Shown: positions 1 through 12,288, counted from the stretch's first letter. The stretch is DNA of 64,000 nt from Epiperipatus broadwayi (GCA_028023455.1 JAQFVV010006548.1:62001-126000); one strand, 5' to 3'. Made by a program: numbers and translations. The notes: a model not told the origin generated them from the sequence alone.

Positions 1-751
1 AATATTAAACCTCAATTATATTTAAGATGAGTAGATACAAAATTCCATTATAATTTCTTTAAGAGCACACATTTTTAAAAATTAAACTTTATGTTCAGGA
101 TGCTGAGAAAAATTATCAAATGGTTTCTATAACTTTATCATATTAATTTTAAATCATTCATTTTCTCTTTATTTTAAAGGATACATGTCTACAACTTTAG
201 CATATTAATTTTAAATAGTTCAGTTTCTTTTCAAATATACAGCACATCAATCCTTTTCTAAATGATTATAAATTAACTTAATGACAAAATTAATACTATA
301 TATAACAGTTTTAGCTTTTAACTTCAAATAGTTTTTTTTTTTAAACATCTCTTTAAATGCATCTCACATCTTTTCTTAAATGATTATAAAGTAATCGAAT
401 TGATGAATGAACTATATAATAGTTCCCTTATAAACAAATGCACATGATATAATAACTTTTCCTTTTTAAAAAAAATACGTAAATGTCAGAGCATTAGTTC
501 ATACTAGAATTTTCTACACAAGGAATATTATTAAATAAAAACAAAGACATAAACAATTTGTTTTGACATTAATTTTTATGTTCATCTTTCTGGGTTGAAA
601 TAAATTACTAGGTTCAATTATTAACTGCTTTAACTTTGCCATTTTAAGTTTTAAAATGAAATATTTTAAATTCTCTCGAGAACGCTGGACGTATAACTAG
701 AACAATTCATAACTGTAGAAACATAGAAACAGAATACTGTATCTTAAAATA
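1..751. other. AT-rich flank, no gene seen
   Basis: Very AT-rich sequence with short A and T runs and many stops in all frames. I see no coding signature, RNA gene or clear repeat. It ends at the target duplication of the Merlin element. Confidence 0.6.
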
Positions 752-760
752 TATTTACCC

Positions 761-2351
761 AGTAAAACTGACGTTTAGCGGCCATAACTATTCTCACTTT
801 ATTTTTTAAAAATTGAATTATATATTTTTTGGACTAAGTGTTTCTAACTATACTAAATGTATCTACGTATAAATTATTTTTTACATGAAGGTTAATAAAA
901 AAAATTAAAAAAAAACTTACATTTTTATGCGAAGTTTTGAGTTGTAAAGTATATCTGTCATAACTTTATATATAACTCTAAATAAACTATATCTAACTAT
1001 AAATGTTTTTACATAAAGATTAATAATAAAAAAATAAACTTACATTTTTATGCATAGTTTTGAGCTATGCATACGAGGAAATTCACGAAAACGGTGTCGT
1101 GCATACTTCTAAATGCAAATTCATGCAGGTAGGATGAAAACAAAGCTCTGCTGATACCAAATTGGTATTTTAGCTTACACTTTGCTCTCATCCACATATT
1201 TTCAACATTATAAGTGTGGATAAGTTCGTTGTCGGGTTCAACAAAGTTGTCTTTATGGATGACCACAGCGTGAAGATATACACCATTTTCACGACCACTT
1301 CTATTGTTATATGCATGCCAGCCATCAGTGATTACATGTGTCCCAGGTAAAATGTGTTGCTGTATGAATGGTTCCAGAGTGGAAGCTGATTTGAGTCAAG
1401 AAACACTTTTTTGACCCTCTTTCTATCCCACCAAACACCCAAAGACCTTCTCTCATTGCCCCTCTGTGGTATTTTCGATGAAAAAAGTATGATTCATCTA
1501 TCTCCACTATCCGTGGTTCGCTGCTGTCATCAAATCCACTGACAATTGCTGGATATCTATTGAAATATGTAGCACATTCTTCCCGGCAAAAATGACACTA
1601 GTCTATGACCACTCATTCGCTAACCTGTCTCACGAGCAATAAAGTGAATTAGCAAATTATTCGCCCAACAAGATGTTAAAGGAACAATGGTGCTCAAAGA
1701 CAGATGGCTTCGGGGAAAAAATGACCCACTTCTTATTGATGTACATTGGCAACACATTTTGCATTGCCATCCAACACCATCTAAGCTGTCCGAATATTTT
1801 ACCAGCAAACACTGAATATTGCATTGCAGACATGACATACTATTCTTTAATAAGCACTTCATGGCCAGCCATTTCATGGTCAATTCCGGAGTTTGAAATT
1901 GTTCCAGCAGGTGACGTGTATTCCATCTTTCTGCCAGAACAGCCGCAACATCTACAATTTCATTTTGAGGTACCAAAGAAGTGATAGAAAGTCTATATGC
2001 CATTTTTGACACTGCAAAAATTATATGTGGCAAAAGTAGTTCATAATTTTGACAGCAGAGTCTTCTTTTGTGACACTTGTTAAGTTTTGCCACATAATGT
2101 AGCTCAAAATTGCACATAAAAATGTAAGTTTTTTTAAATTTTATTTATTAACCTTCGTGTAAAAAATAATTTATAGTTAGATACACTTAGCCGAAAAAAA
2201 TATAGTTCAATTTTTATTTATTAATAGTTCTATATAAAGTTGTGACCGTTAAATATACTTTACTAGTTAGATACACTTAGTGCGAAAAAAATATAGTTCA
2301 ATTTTTTAAAAATAGAGGGCGAATAATTGTGGCTGCTAAACATGTTTTATC
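761..2351 (-). mobile_element. Merlin-type DNA transposon, degenerate
   Basis: Seen: a 9-bp direct repeat TATTTACCC lies at 752-760 and again at 2352-2360, immediately outside a pair of long imperfect terminal inverted repeats. The left end reads AGTAAAACTGACGTTTAGCG and the reverse complement of the right end reads GATAAAACATGTTTAGCAGC; similarity continues for well over 100 bp. Between them lies a minus-strand ISXO2-like transposase remnant. Known: Merlin elements encode IS1016/IS1595-related transposases and make 8-9 bp target duplications. Both arms carry internal partial duplications: the block around cttacatttttatg occurs near 915 and 1042, and the block around agttagatacacttag near 2177 and 2266. 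The copy is inactive because its transposase is broken, but its boundaries are well defined. Confidence 0.8.
1048..2117 (-). pseudogene. ISXO2-like (Merlin) transposase pseudogene
   Basis: Read on the minus strand, three pieces in different frames line up with the ISXO2-like transposase layout. The N-terminal piece (2117-1620) has the DGxxWxC / SIRxGSFF zinc-binding lead-in (DGVGWQCKMC, SIRSGSFFPRSHLSL). The middle piece (1507-1325) has the first catalytic region EIDESYFFHRKYHRG followed by WVFGGIERGSKKCFL. The C-terminal piece (1266-1048) has HKDNFVEP, a degenerate HTxxVENMW block, and LFSSYLHEFAFR. In the family these carry the DDE-type active site that cuts and pastes the element. Stops and frameshifts separate the pieces, and the region around 1300-1325 that should hold the second Asp is degraded, so no functional protein is expected. 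The element is bounded by the terminal repeats described separately. Confidence 0.8.
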
Positions 2352-2360
2352 TATTTACCC

Positions 2361-4447
2361 TTTCATTGTAGTCATAACTAAGAGAATATAATCAGTTTAC
2401 TACTGTTTATTTTTTTTAAAAAAATAGCATTATAAAATTTTAGTACTGTTAACTTCTGATTCTCTCCTTTTTTAAAAAAAAAAAAGGCAGACAAAACAGA
2501 ATCAACCTGCTATTTTTTTTTAACCACATGAATCACGTGTTCAGGTTATTTGAAATATAATACATCAGTTTAATAAATCAAAATAATAAATAATAAACAA
2601 AAATCACCAACACTAATCATTTGTAAATTATACTTAAGATACCATTATATTTTTATTGAATGAATCGATTTATCAGAAGTATTAAAATAATATTATTTTA
2701 ATCATCAATTAACTGAAATTTATATCAATTTTCTTTAAATATTAGAACGCTGGAAAAAAAAAGAAACCAAAATACTTGCATGCATATTATTTTTTTACAT
2801 AAACACACCTTATGTAACTTTGCTTATGACTACTCCTAATTTTTTATTTTAAGTACCCTTAAGACAAACTATATACTTAAACTAACATTTATCAATAAAT
2901 TATTTAAGACTATATACTTAAACTAACATTATCAATAAATTATTTAAATAACTGACTTTCATTTATAACTATAATAATACTACTTCTTTAGTTTTTTACA
3001 ATTATTCAGAATTAAATACAGTTTATTACATTTTTAAAATTATATTAACTTGCTATTATAACAATATTTTATTTAGATTAGTTTGTCATTTTGAAACATG
3101 ATATTGCATTGAAATAATATATTGACTAACTATATAGCTAGGCAATGTGGATAGCACCCTTTATCCAAAATATTATTGCTTTTTATTTCTTTAAGAATAA
3201 CATCAATTTCATGTATAAATAATATTAATTGAAACCAAGTCAAACACTGGGTTACAATATATATAAAATTGGTGGTATTTATAAAATATTGATTACATTA
3301 GGAAAGATTACTAGACATTATTGCATTAAGAAATAATAAATGATGGAATTCACTTATTTAAATAAGTATGATAAAAGTACCCAAAGGTTTTTGTGCTTCT
3401 TAAAATTACTTGAAATAGATTTTTCATTTAGTGTAGGAATTATTTTTCAAAAAAGTTCACTGTATACAATCATAAAGGAATCTGTAAAACTTTCCAATTA
3501 AGAAATAAGACTTATGGCCTTCAACTCTATTGTGTCCATAAATTGGATGACTATTAATGCTTGTATTTGAAACACATTAATGTGGTCTCAAATATAAATT
3601 ATTAAATTTCATTTCTGGCATATATATGCACAACAATTTTACGGGTAATCCTGATTCTACTGATATTTCCTAAGTATGTATAGGAAGATCAAATTTAAAT
3701 GGCTTTGTTAGATTTAGACAGTTTTTTAGCATTTATATACACATTTTTGAGTAATAATTGTTTAAAAAAATTTTTTGATTAAACATACAAAAAGAGGACT
3801 TTGGGGTCATATTATTAGATGGTGAAAACTAAGTTCTGAGTTTGAAATAAATCTGATACTTAATGAAGGAATATATGAAACAATTAATAACCACTGCACA
3901 GGATTTCTTATCAGTGAAAACACATTATCTGAACAGGGATATAGCAAACAATTCAATCTATCAGACTGAATTTGAGTGTAACTTTTATCTACTTTTATTC
4001 AACTACTATAAAAAGCATGATTTTTTTTTCTTAACCATAAACTGGAAAATAAGAAAGCAGAATAAAAATTTAGTTGTTATTATTTCTTTCCAAATACATT
4101 TTCTTGAATTATTTATAATACTGTTTCCATAAATATTATTAAAATGTTAAGAATTTACTTGCAAGAAATTGCTAAAATATAAGAAGTGAGAAGGATGGTG
4201 ATAATATATTCAAATAAATATTACATTATTGATATTATTTATTTAATCCACCGTGTGGCAGTCGCGAGTCTTACAGGATTGGTTGAAAAGTTTGTTTTCT
4301 TTTTTAAATTACATGAAAACTATAAAGCATGAAGTCAACAGAAATATGGGCATTCGATCCATCTTTAAAATATCTTTTTAATGCCATTTTTTCGATTGAA
4401 ATTGGAAGAAATTTAAATTTTTTCATCAATTTTTTTTAAATAAAATT
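2361..4447. other. AT-rich non-coding stretch with one short tandem duplication
   Basis: No gene is recognised. A 45-bp tandem duplication with small indels lies at about 2861-2945 (unit containing tatatacttaaactaacat). A 89-codon open frame at 3863-4132 has low-complexity AT-rich composition and no motif. A sequence near 4277 resembling a mariner end (ttggttgaaaagtttg) has no partner that I can see. Confidence 0.5.
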
Positions 4448-4685
4448 TAATATAGGGTATATGAGCACAGACTTTCAGATGACCCATCACTCTCCACTCT
4501 ATCTAATAACACTGATACACTCAAGCACATATATGCTGAAAAGATAAATAATCACCAATATATTCATTTCATGCTAAACCAGCAATCATCTTTTCAGCAT
4601 ATATGTGCTTGAGTGTATCAGTGTTATTAGATAGAGTGGAGAGTGATGGGTCATCTGAAAGTCTGTGCTCATATACCCTATATTA
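4448..4685. mobile_element. Palindromic foldback element (98-bp arms)
   Basis: Seen: 4448-4545 and 4588-4685 are reverse complements with essentially no mismatch, separated by a 42-bp loop; the centre is at 4566.5. The outer ends read TATAGGGTATATGAG and CTCATATACCCTATA, so a TA target duplication is possible. No coding capacity. It could be a MITE of a Tc1/mariner-type family or a newly formed inverted duplication. The near-perfect arms would give a long dsRNA hairpin if transcribed. Confidence 0.75.
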
Positions 4686-5138
4686 CATATATAGACACAG
4701 GTATATAATAAGCCTGTGTTTCAGTTAAATAAAATTTATATAGAATATATGCAAACTTGAAGTATATTAATAAGCAGGTAAAATCATATAGATTAAACAC
4801 AGATTTTTTTTTTTTTTTCTATTTTGAACAATTTTCTAGTTTACATGAAGCGATAAAGGCACAAAATTGTAATCAGCCTGATTATATAGTGAAAATGGAT
4901 TAAAAACATGCAGATGTGAACGTAATCACAGAATATGTATTTCGTAAGTAGATTTTTTTAGTAATTTAAATTTATTTATAATTTATTGGTGTGTGTATAT
5001 AGTATATAAATAATATAATATTAAAATCATTTATGCTCTTCATTATACATTATATAAATTATTCATATGTACAGTAATTTTATATCTTTGATATTAATAA
5101 TTTATTATGTTTATATGGTGTGAAATGATTTACATATA
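4686..5138. other. AT-rich spacer, nothing recognised
   Basis: AT-rich sequence between the hairpin element and the Tigger-like element. No gene, RNA or clear repeat seen; it ends in the TA target dinucleotide at 5137-5138. Confidence 0.5.
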
Positions 5139-5388
5139 CACTGAGTCTCGTTTTACGCAATAGATAGGTTCCTCAGATAACACGCGCAAAAATAGACGTA
5201 ACTTACCTTGAAAAAGGGGGGATACGGACTGTGATTTTTCAAAAATCGCGTAAAAGCAAACCACCAATGTAAAATTACTTTAAAATTCGCGCAAAAAAAA
5301 ATAAGGAAATAAAATATGACTAATAAAAAATTTAAAATTTGAAAAAAATTGATACAAGACAAACTTTTTTTAACTATAATGTTTAATT

Positions 5389-5706
5389 TTATTCAAAACT
5401 ATATATTTTTATGCATAATTTACAGTACAGTAATTGACATTTTTTTATACACATTTTAATTATTATCGTTACTTGCCGATAAACAGGTTCGTTTGCAAAC
5501 TGGTAAAAGATCAAACTAGCGCCAACTTCACTCTCATGTTGTGTTAATGGTTTTCTGGTGACAACATAATTAGAAATTAATCTTTGAGATGATGATTTTA
5601 TTAATTGTTTATGAAGCTCGCGATATCCAGACATACAACCATTTAGCTCTCGGAATTTAAGAGCACGTTCATGAATAGTGTCATTAATAAGAAAATAATT
5701 TGCCAA
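5389..5706 (-). pseudogene. Tigger-like transposase N-terminal fragment
   Basis: A 105-codon minus-strand frame begins MANYFLINDTIHERALKFREL, which resembles the start of the CENPB-type helix-turn-helix region of Tigger/pogo transposases (pattern ...lnD..i..kAl.f...). The rest is degenerate and rich in low-complexity residues. No DDE catalytic domain follows inside the element. The call rests mainly on position within TA-flanked terminal repeats; the protein match alone is weak. Confidence 0.4.
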
Positions 5707-6188
5707 CTGATTAGAAAGTTGATGACCTTCTCAAATCATTTTTGCAGTGAAAGGAACAACTAAAATTTAAATTCTTATTTTTGTCTCTAATTTTCAATTC
5801 CATTTAAAAATAAAATTTTGTTTCACATCACATTAATTAAATTTCAGGTCGCCTAAGTAATTTTTAAATTGTTAATTACAATTAAAAATCAGATTTTAAT
5901 TTTTAATTGTCAAATTTAATTGTGCCCACTGCTATTACTCATCTTTTAAAAATAAACTTGGGGACACTAAATGATTAATAATTGATTACGTTCTTTTTTA
6001 AAAAGCAAAAACAGAATGTGATTTAAAATGCAAAATTAACACGCACAATGTTTGAACAAATTTACATTATAATCTTGTAAAATTTAATGTGTGTATACAT
6101 AAAATGTGGAAATCATGATTTTAATTTCATTATTGGATAAAATCTTACTATTATAAAGCACTGAAAATATTGAAATTACTAAGATGAA

Positions 6189-6283
6189 AGTCGAATTCCA
6201 ATAATGTACTATTACTTTCAATATGATGTAAGTGCGCGAAATTTATTATTTAAAGTAATAGCGCATTATCGGAGTTCGACTTC
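6189..6283. repeat. Imperfect hairpin inside the Tigger-like element
   Basis: Arms 6189-6218 (aagtcgaattccaataatgt onward) and 6254-6283 are reverse complements with a few mismatches, separated by about 35 bp. It lies close to the right terminal repeat and may be a subterminal inverted repeat bound by transposase; that role is inference. Confidence 0.6.
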
Positions 6284-6405
6284 CAGAGAAACATGAATCG
6301 CTTAACTTCAAAATCGCGTTAAATAAATCCGCGTAAAAAGAGACCCAGGTGTATAGAACAGTGCAATGTAAATTTTAAAATCTGATAATTAAATATACAG
6401 AAAGG

Positions 6406-6711
6406 TTGTGTAACGGTCAAGTTTTATACATTCGCAGAACAGAATCTAGAATCCAGGCAAAGAGACTAAAACTGACCAGACCAGCAATTCGACCACACTT
6501 CAACTTACCTGCCAGAACTCCAAAACTCAAGACATTACAAATGACCATGCTTGAGGTTACATGTACTCTTATCTTTCGCGGCCAGCATAAGTCAGGGAGA
6601 AACATGGACCCGGGGAATTTAAATATATTAACTAATTTAAATGCTACCAGCATGAAATTAAAGATAATATTCATAAATCATAATTAATGCATAGATGGTT
6701 ATATCACATAT
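6406..6711 (+). repeat. Left part of an approximately 1-kb repeat unit, split by the RTE element
   Basis: The block gtaacggtcaagtttta...cattcgc through aggtcagggagaaac (6408-6610) reappears, diverged, at 10254-10456 with the same order of words (cgaccacacttcaac, caaatgacca, cttatttgcggcc-like). The partner of the part after the RTE is at 9553-9600 (gaattggattgaaata), matched by 10559-10580. The RTE copy therefore inserted into one unit of this repeat. Two open frames on opposite strands here are shadows with no protein motif. Confidence 0.6.
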
Positions 6712-9530
6712 ATGACAACTTTTTATTTAGGTACTTACAACTGCAGATCACTTTCAAGTAAAGGAAGATTGCAAGAATTAGAAGAAGAACTCTCTTATAT
6801 TAAATGGGATATTATTGGACTTTCTGAAGTTGGAAGAAAAGGTGAAGAGACAATTGATTTAAAAAGTGGACATATTTTATTATAAAGGCACAAATATTGG
6901 AAATACAAGTGGAGTAGGATTCATTATAAATAAAAAGTGGAAGAACAATATTGTGGAGATTGATGGTGTATCAGACAGAGTGGCAAGATTAGTTATACAA
7001 CTTAATAGCAGATACCAAATGCAGATAATTCAGGTTTATGCCCCAACAAGTTCTCATAGTGATGAAGTAGTAGAAGATTTTTATATGGATATACAAAAGG
7101 CTTTTGATAAGAGTAAACAACATTTTAAAATTGTTATGGGAGACTTTAATGCTAGAATTGGTAAACAAATGAAAGATGAAAGTGCTGTAGGTAATTTTGG
7201 TTATGGTAGTAGAAATGAGAGAGGACATAGACTTGTGGAGTTTGCAGAAAAAGAAAAACTTTATATTATGAATTCTTTTTTTGAGAAAAATGTTAAAAGA
7301 AAATGGACATGGAAACATCCAAATGAAGGTACAGCAGAATTGGATTATATTTTGACTAACAGGAAATACATATTTCAAGATTGTAATGTTCTTAATAGAT
7401 TTAACACAGGAAGTGATCATCGATTAGTAAGGTGCAAGATGCATGTTAATGTAAAACTAGAAAGACAAAAATTGTTAAGAAAAACAATATTTACAGTTGA
7501 TATTCCTAATCTTCAGAAACATTCTAATGAATTTAAATTAGAACTTACAAATCGATTTCAAGTATTAGTAGATTTTGAACATGATTCAGATTTGAATGAA
7601 ATTAATATGAAAATAACTGATACACTTTTAAAAACTGCAACAAAGATAGCTGGTAGAAAAAAGCAGCAATTGACCAACAAAATTTCTACTGAAACTAGAG
7701 AATTTATGAAGAAAAGAAGAAATATGAAGATATACAAAAATGATGCACTAAAAAGAATTGAATATCTCGAATTTTGTAAAATGGTGCAGAAAAGAGTTGA
7801 AAATGATATAAGAAAATATAACTGTGAACTAGCAAGAAAAGCTGTTGAAGAAAATAAAAGTCTTAAGAATGTAAAACAACATTTTGGTATTGGTAGGAAA
7901 TTTATATCTGCAATAAGGAAAAAAGATGGAATTATTACTAAAAAGAGAGATGACATCATGAAATTGGTAGAAAATTTTTATCAAGAATTATATAGTAATA
8001 AAGATCAAGTACCTCCTATATCTATTACATCTTCCGAATTGCCCAGAATTTTAAATGAAGAAGTGAGAAATGCAATTAAATGTATGAAGAAAGGAAAGGC
8101 TCCAGGTAATGATGGAATTATAATTGATATATTAAAAGAAGCAGGTGAAGAAACAGAAAAAATTTTAGCAAAGTTATATACCAAATGTCTAAATGATAAA
8201 GATGTACCGGAAGATTGGAAGAATGCAGTAATAATATTAATATTTAAAAAAGATGATAAAGAAGATATTAGAAATTACAGACCTATCAGCCTTTCATCAG
8301 TTTTATATAAAATTTTTACCAAAATAATTACAACTCGTCTACAGAGAACATTGGATTTCCACCAACCAAGAGAACAAGCTGGATTTAAAAGTGGTTTTAG
8401 TACAGTAGATCATATTCAGGTATTGAGAGAAGTTATAGAAAGGACAAATGAATATGAGTTGTCATTATGTTTTGGATTTGTAGATTATGAAAAGGCATTT
8501 GATTCTATAAACATTTCTTCAGTGATTAAAGCATTGGATCATCAAGGTATAGATCCAGGGTATTGTCATATTTTAAAGAATATTTATAAAAATGCAACAG
8601 CAACAGTTAGATTACATAATGATAGTAGGTAAATCAACATTGAAAAGGGTGTAAGACAGGGTGACTCCATATCTCCAAAACTTTTTACAGCAGTGCTGCA
8701 AGAAGTATTTTGTGGATTAAAATGGGAAACTAAAGGAGTGAAAGTAAATGGAGATTATTTAAGTCATTTAGATTTCGCAGATGATGTAGTTGTTTTTGCA
8801 AATAATGCTTCGGAGCTGCAGGAAATGTTGCAGGAGTTATCAGATGAAAGTAGGACTAAAGATAAATGTTAAAAAGACTAAAGTAATGTTTAATCGGTTT
8901 GCTCAAAATATGAAAATAAAGATTGATTATGATGAATTAGAAGAAGTTAACAGTTACAAATACCTTGGTCAGATTATTAATACAGATGGAAACATAATGG
9001 AGGAAATTAATCATAGAATTAAACTTGGTTGGAGTGCTTTTGGTAGAAATAACTTGATACTAAAAGGAAATATGCCTATGTGTTTGAAAAGGAAGGTTTT
9101 TAACAAATGTGTTTTACTAGTTCTTACTTATGGATCTGAGACTTGGACACTCAATAGAAGAGCAATACAGAGACTTCAGACCACTCAAAGAAGTATGGAG
9201 AGGTGTATGTTGGGAGTAACAAGAAGAGATCGAAAACGCAATGTATGGATAAGAGAACAAACAGGTGTTACTGACATCATTGAAAAAATTAAAAGATTGA
9301 AGTGGAGTTGGGCTGGACATATTGCTAGAAGAGATGATAATAGATGGACAATTGAAATTTTAAACTGGATTTCAAGAGATTGTAAAAGACCCAGAAAGAG
9401 ACCACATGTGAGATGGATGGATGAAATAAGAAAGTGTGCAGGGGCGATGTGGAGAAGAGAAGCTAAAGATCGGAGAAGATGGATTAAACTTGGAGAGACC
9501 TTCATCCTGCAGTGGATTGATAATGGTTGA
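6712..9530 (+). pseudogene. Endonuclease-reverse transcriptase of the RTE element, broken
   Basis: The product would nick target DNA and copy its RNA by target-primed reverse transcription. The APE-like endonuclease starts GTYNCRSLSSKGRL at 6730, with WDIIGLSE near 6805, the QVYAPT block near 7030, MGDFNARIG near 7135 and SDHRLV near 7415. Reverse transcriptase follows: KGKAPGNDGI near 8090, DWKNAVIILIFKK near 8215, NYRPISL near 8275, QAGFKSGFS near 8375, GFVDYEKAFD near 8475, GVRQGDSISP near 8650 and catalytic FADD at 8774-8785. The C-terminal block (KYLGQIIN, WAGHIARRDD, RPHVRWMDEI) ends at 9530. Breaks: a one-base frameshift near 6885, an in-frame TAA at 8630-8632, and a frameshift near 8842. 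The catalytic motifs themselves remain readable, so the copy is relatively young but inactive. Confidence 0.9.
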
Positions 9531-9552
9531 TAATGATGATGATGATGAAGAC
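6712..9552 (+). mobile_element. RTE-type non-LTR retrotransposon, nearly full-length
   Basis: One continuous EN-RT coding region (broken) ending in a TGATAATGATGATGATGATG-type microsatellite tail. A trinucleotide tail directly after a short 3' region and the lack of an ORF1 are typical of RTE-clade elements of the kind annotated as craniofacial development protein 2-like in animals. It sits inside an older repeat whose two halves flank it. The proximal 5' end lacks recognisable UTR; the reading frame starts at an ATG at 6712, 21 bases before the conserved endonuclease start. A second, truncated copy of the same family lies at 50937-51978. Confidence 0.85.
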
Positions 9553-10039
9553 TGAATTGGATTGAAATAGGAACTAGAAATCACATGAAACCAGGATAAA
9601 TTTACCATAATTTATTAAATAAACTTGTGGTTAAAATACTTGTAGAGGTCCCTACTATCGCATTTTATATGCACATTATCGAGGTTATAGCTTCAGTAAA
9701 TATTAAATAAGTAAACATAAATTAATATAGAAGCATGCAGGCCTTTTAACATGAGGATGTAGCATGACTCCCCGTTAAATCTTTAATTATTAATATGAAT
9801 TGAGGTATTTAAAGAATCACTAAGCGGTATGTATGGCAGATTATACCAATTCCTATTGAGAGTGGTGGTTACCATTACCAAATACTGCACTAATTTTAGA
9901 CAAAATATTTATTGCGATATTATTAACTTAGTCTAGTGTGAACATGTAAATCAGCTCATGGATTTGAGAGTGAACCTAGAAAAAAGATGTACATTTCAGT
10001 TTAATACTGAATAATTAAATTATGGGACTCAAAATTGGC

Positions 10040-11300
10040 TATACAAGGTAATGGACACACTAGAGCACTGGCAAATTACAAAAACAAGGCGCCCTGAGGA
10101 TAAATTAGTAAAGGATTTTCGCGATAAACACCAGTACCCTGGGATCGAGCATCTTACTGCTAAAAGGTCGGGGTGGCTAACACGACTGCCTGGAATTATG
10201 TTAGGTCTCACTTGTGTGTGCCCCGAAAGAAGGTAAGATGGGATGGACTTGCTGTAACGGTCAAGTTTGTACATTCGCGTAACAATTCATAGTCCAAGCA
10301 AAAAAGGCTGAAGCTGACCAGACTAGGATTGTGACATCCCGAGTCCGACCACACTTCAACTCGTAAGCCAGTACTCCAAGACCCTACAAATGACCACCTT
10401 GAAATTACATGTAGCATACTCCTTTATTTGCGGCCGACATAGGTCAGGGAGAAACCATGAGACTCATATTAAATTCCTAATTGATCGTATCTAACGACTA
10501 GCTAACTTAATGGAGACCTTTAATAATGCATATATTCTATACATAATATCAATAATGAGAATTGGATTGAATAATGAAACTGAGAGTGGACTAGGTTAAT
10601 TTACTAAAGTTTTAATTTCTCCAATAATAAGTTTTATCCATAATATATATCACAAATTTTAACATGTAAAAATGCACGCAGGCATTTAATGGCTGAAGAG
10701 TTTTAGATATGCTCTTCAGACAGATTCTTTTATAAGATACATTTAAGTAGGATGAATGCAACAATTATTCATCTTACTGAATTCATAAAAGCCATAGATT
10801 GTTTTGATGTGTTACAATTTGAATGCAATTGTTTTATGGATTTATATATATATAAATGCACGCCGGCATTTAAATAAATAACTTATCATTACCTCATGTC
10901 TATAGTGGAACATATGCAGACTCCTCTTAATGTGTGGTTGAATACTAGTAATTAAACTAAACCTTGGTCAACACTTACGGTAGACGTTTCTTGTCTGTTT
11001 ATATTTATTTATTTAGCCTAAAATGGGCTACAATAACTTAGATTGACTTGGCTTTTAAGAATATCTCAGACAGTTGCTGAAAGAAATGAAATAGGGAGGT
11101 AGAGTTGGCTGCTCTGGATGTACTAATGCACTATAGCACCAGCAATACAATAATAAAGTCACTCTGCGGATGGATTGGTAGATCAAGGGTTTCTGCGACC
11201 AACGCCAGTACCCTGAAACCGATCGTTAAGCTGCATGAAAAGGAACAAATAGTTCAAGAAAGGCGGGGGACTTGTGTGCTAACCTGGCCTTAAACTCGGG
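10040..11300 (+). repeat. Two diverged units of an approximately 1.0-1.07 kb repeat
   Basis: Marker words recur at a spacing of about 1.07 kb: cactagagcactggcaa (10060) with cactatagcaccagcaa (11131), and ccagtaccctg (10131 and 11201). The 6406 and 10249 blocks are 3.84 kb apart, but removing the 2.84-kb RTE insertion gives about 1.0 kb. The units are therefore consistent with a tandem array that later diverged and was interrupted. Alignment by eye only. Confidence 0.5.
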
Positions 11301-11607
11301 CTTCGCAACTGCTCTACCCTATGAGAGGAAGATGTGCTTGCTTAACCGAGGCTCCATCTTAAAGATGTGAATATACGTGGCAGCAAAACGAGAAAAAATA
11401 TTAAAGTGAATAAATCGCATCCTCCAAGCAAAGAATTTTATAAAATTTTATATTCTATAGGCAAGAACAATATCTTATTAGCTTAATCAAATAGAAGCCA
11501 ACTCTTAGGTAGCATGATAAAATATATGCTATAGATGGGAATAATTACAGATAATCTTTGCTGTTCCAGGTCAATCTAATTTATTATTGATCAAATGACT
11601 AGTATTT

Positions 11608-12240
11608 AAAAGGAGGGAAAGTATATTTGAAGGAGTTTAATAATTAACTTACATAGCAAATATACTTATAAATATTTATCAAGGTTAGTCTATTTCTTAG
11701 TATTTAAAAATTAATATCTCACTAAAACAAGCCACATTGCAAAATTTACAATCAAACAATTAACAAAAAATATTAAATCATGAGTGAGTCGTTACTATTT
11801 CCATAAGAGGGTTCCGAAACAGCGCACAGAAATAAAACTCTGAATAATTATGTGAAGAGGTTTTAATTAAACTCTTCTTGAAATATTAAAATTTAGTATT
11901 CGCTGTTTCGAAGCATCAGCATATCATAAAATAAATATAATATAACAAATATTAAAACTATGTGATAAAAAAAAATAACTAGAGACATGACTGCAGTGAT
12001 AGTTTAAAGTAGAAACATTAATTAATTTCTTAAGGAAGGAAATTTTAAAAGCCAGTGGATCATTTACTGATTTTAAAACAATAGAAAAAAAACTTTAACA
12101 TTAAAAATATATTTAGTGATTAGTTAGCTAACTTGAGTTTAAAAGTAGTATGAAATTATAGAGAAAATATACAGAAATTATATAGAGCTCTGCAGTTTAA
12201 AGTGATTTACCGGTATTAGTAGGTGCTTGAGCTGGAGCTT
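11608..12240 (+). repeat. Diverged repeat, partner at about 22120-22700
   Basis: Ordered shared words with the second copy: gaggg(g)aaagtatatttga (11613 / 22126), a small foldback ending cgctg(t/c)ttcga(a/g)gcat (11902 / 22370), and agagctctgc(a/g)gtt (12184 / 22626). The copies are too diverged for boundaries to be called. The intervening LTR element inserted later. Confidence 0.5.
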
Positions 12241-12288
12241 GTTGAGTTTTCTGGGCGGCTTGCGGCATGCTCTTCTTTTACAGGTGGG

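Larger units (their letters stand above)
5139..6351 (-). mobile_element. Tigger/pogo-like DNA transposon derivative
   Basis: Seen: the left end CACTGAGTCTCGTTTTACGC and the reverse complement of the right end CACCTGGGTCTCTTTTTACG match as terminal inverted repeats, and both sides are flanked by TA (5137-5138 and 6352-6353). Further repeat-like blocks rich in cgcgtaa/ttaagcga follow on each side. Known: pogo/Tigger elements insert at TA and often begin CAG/CAC...tctcgttttacgc. At 1213 bp it is too short for a full transposase (about 500 codons), so it is an internally deleted derivative. A minus-strand fragment inside resembles the transposase N-terminal region. Confidence 0.6.

Noticed and set aside
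3863-4132. 89-codon plus-strand open frame as a small gene
   Set aside because: Composition is that of AT-rich non-coding DNA and there is no motif, splice context or partner.
4275-4320. Possible mariner terminal repeat (ttggttgaaaagtttg)
   Set aside because: No inverted partner or transposase remnant nearby.
6989-7959. Minus-strand open frames (143 and 133 codons) opposite the RTE ORF
   Set aside because: Antisense shadows of the AT-rich reverse-transcriptase coding sequence.
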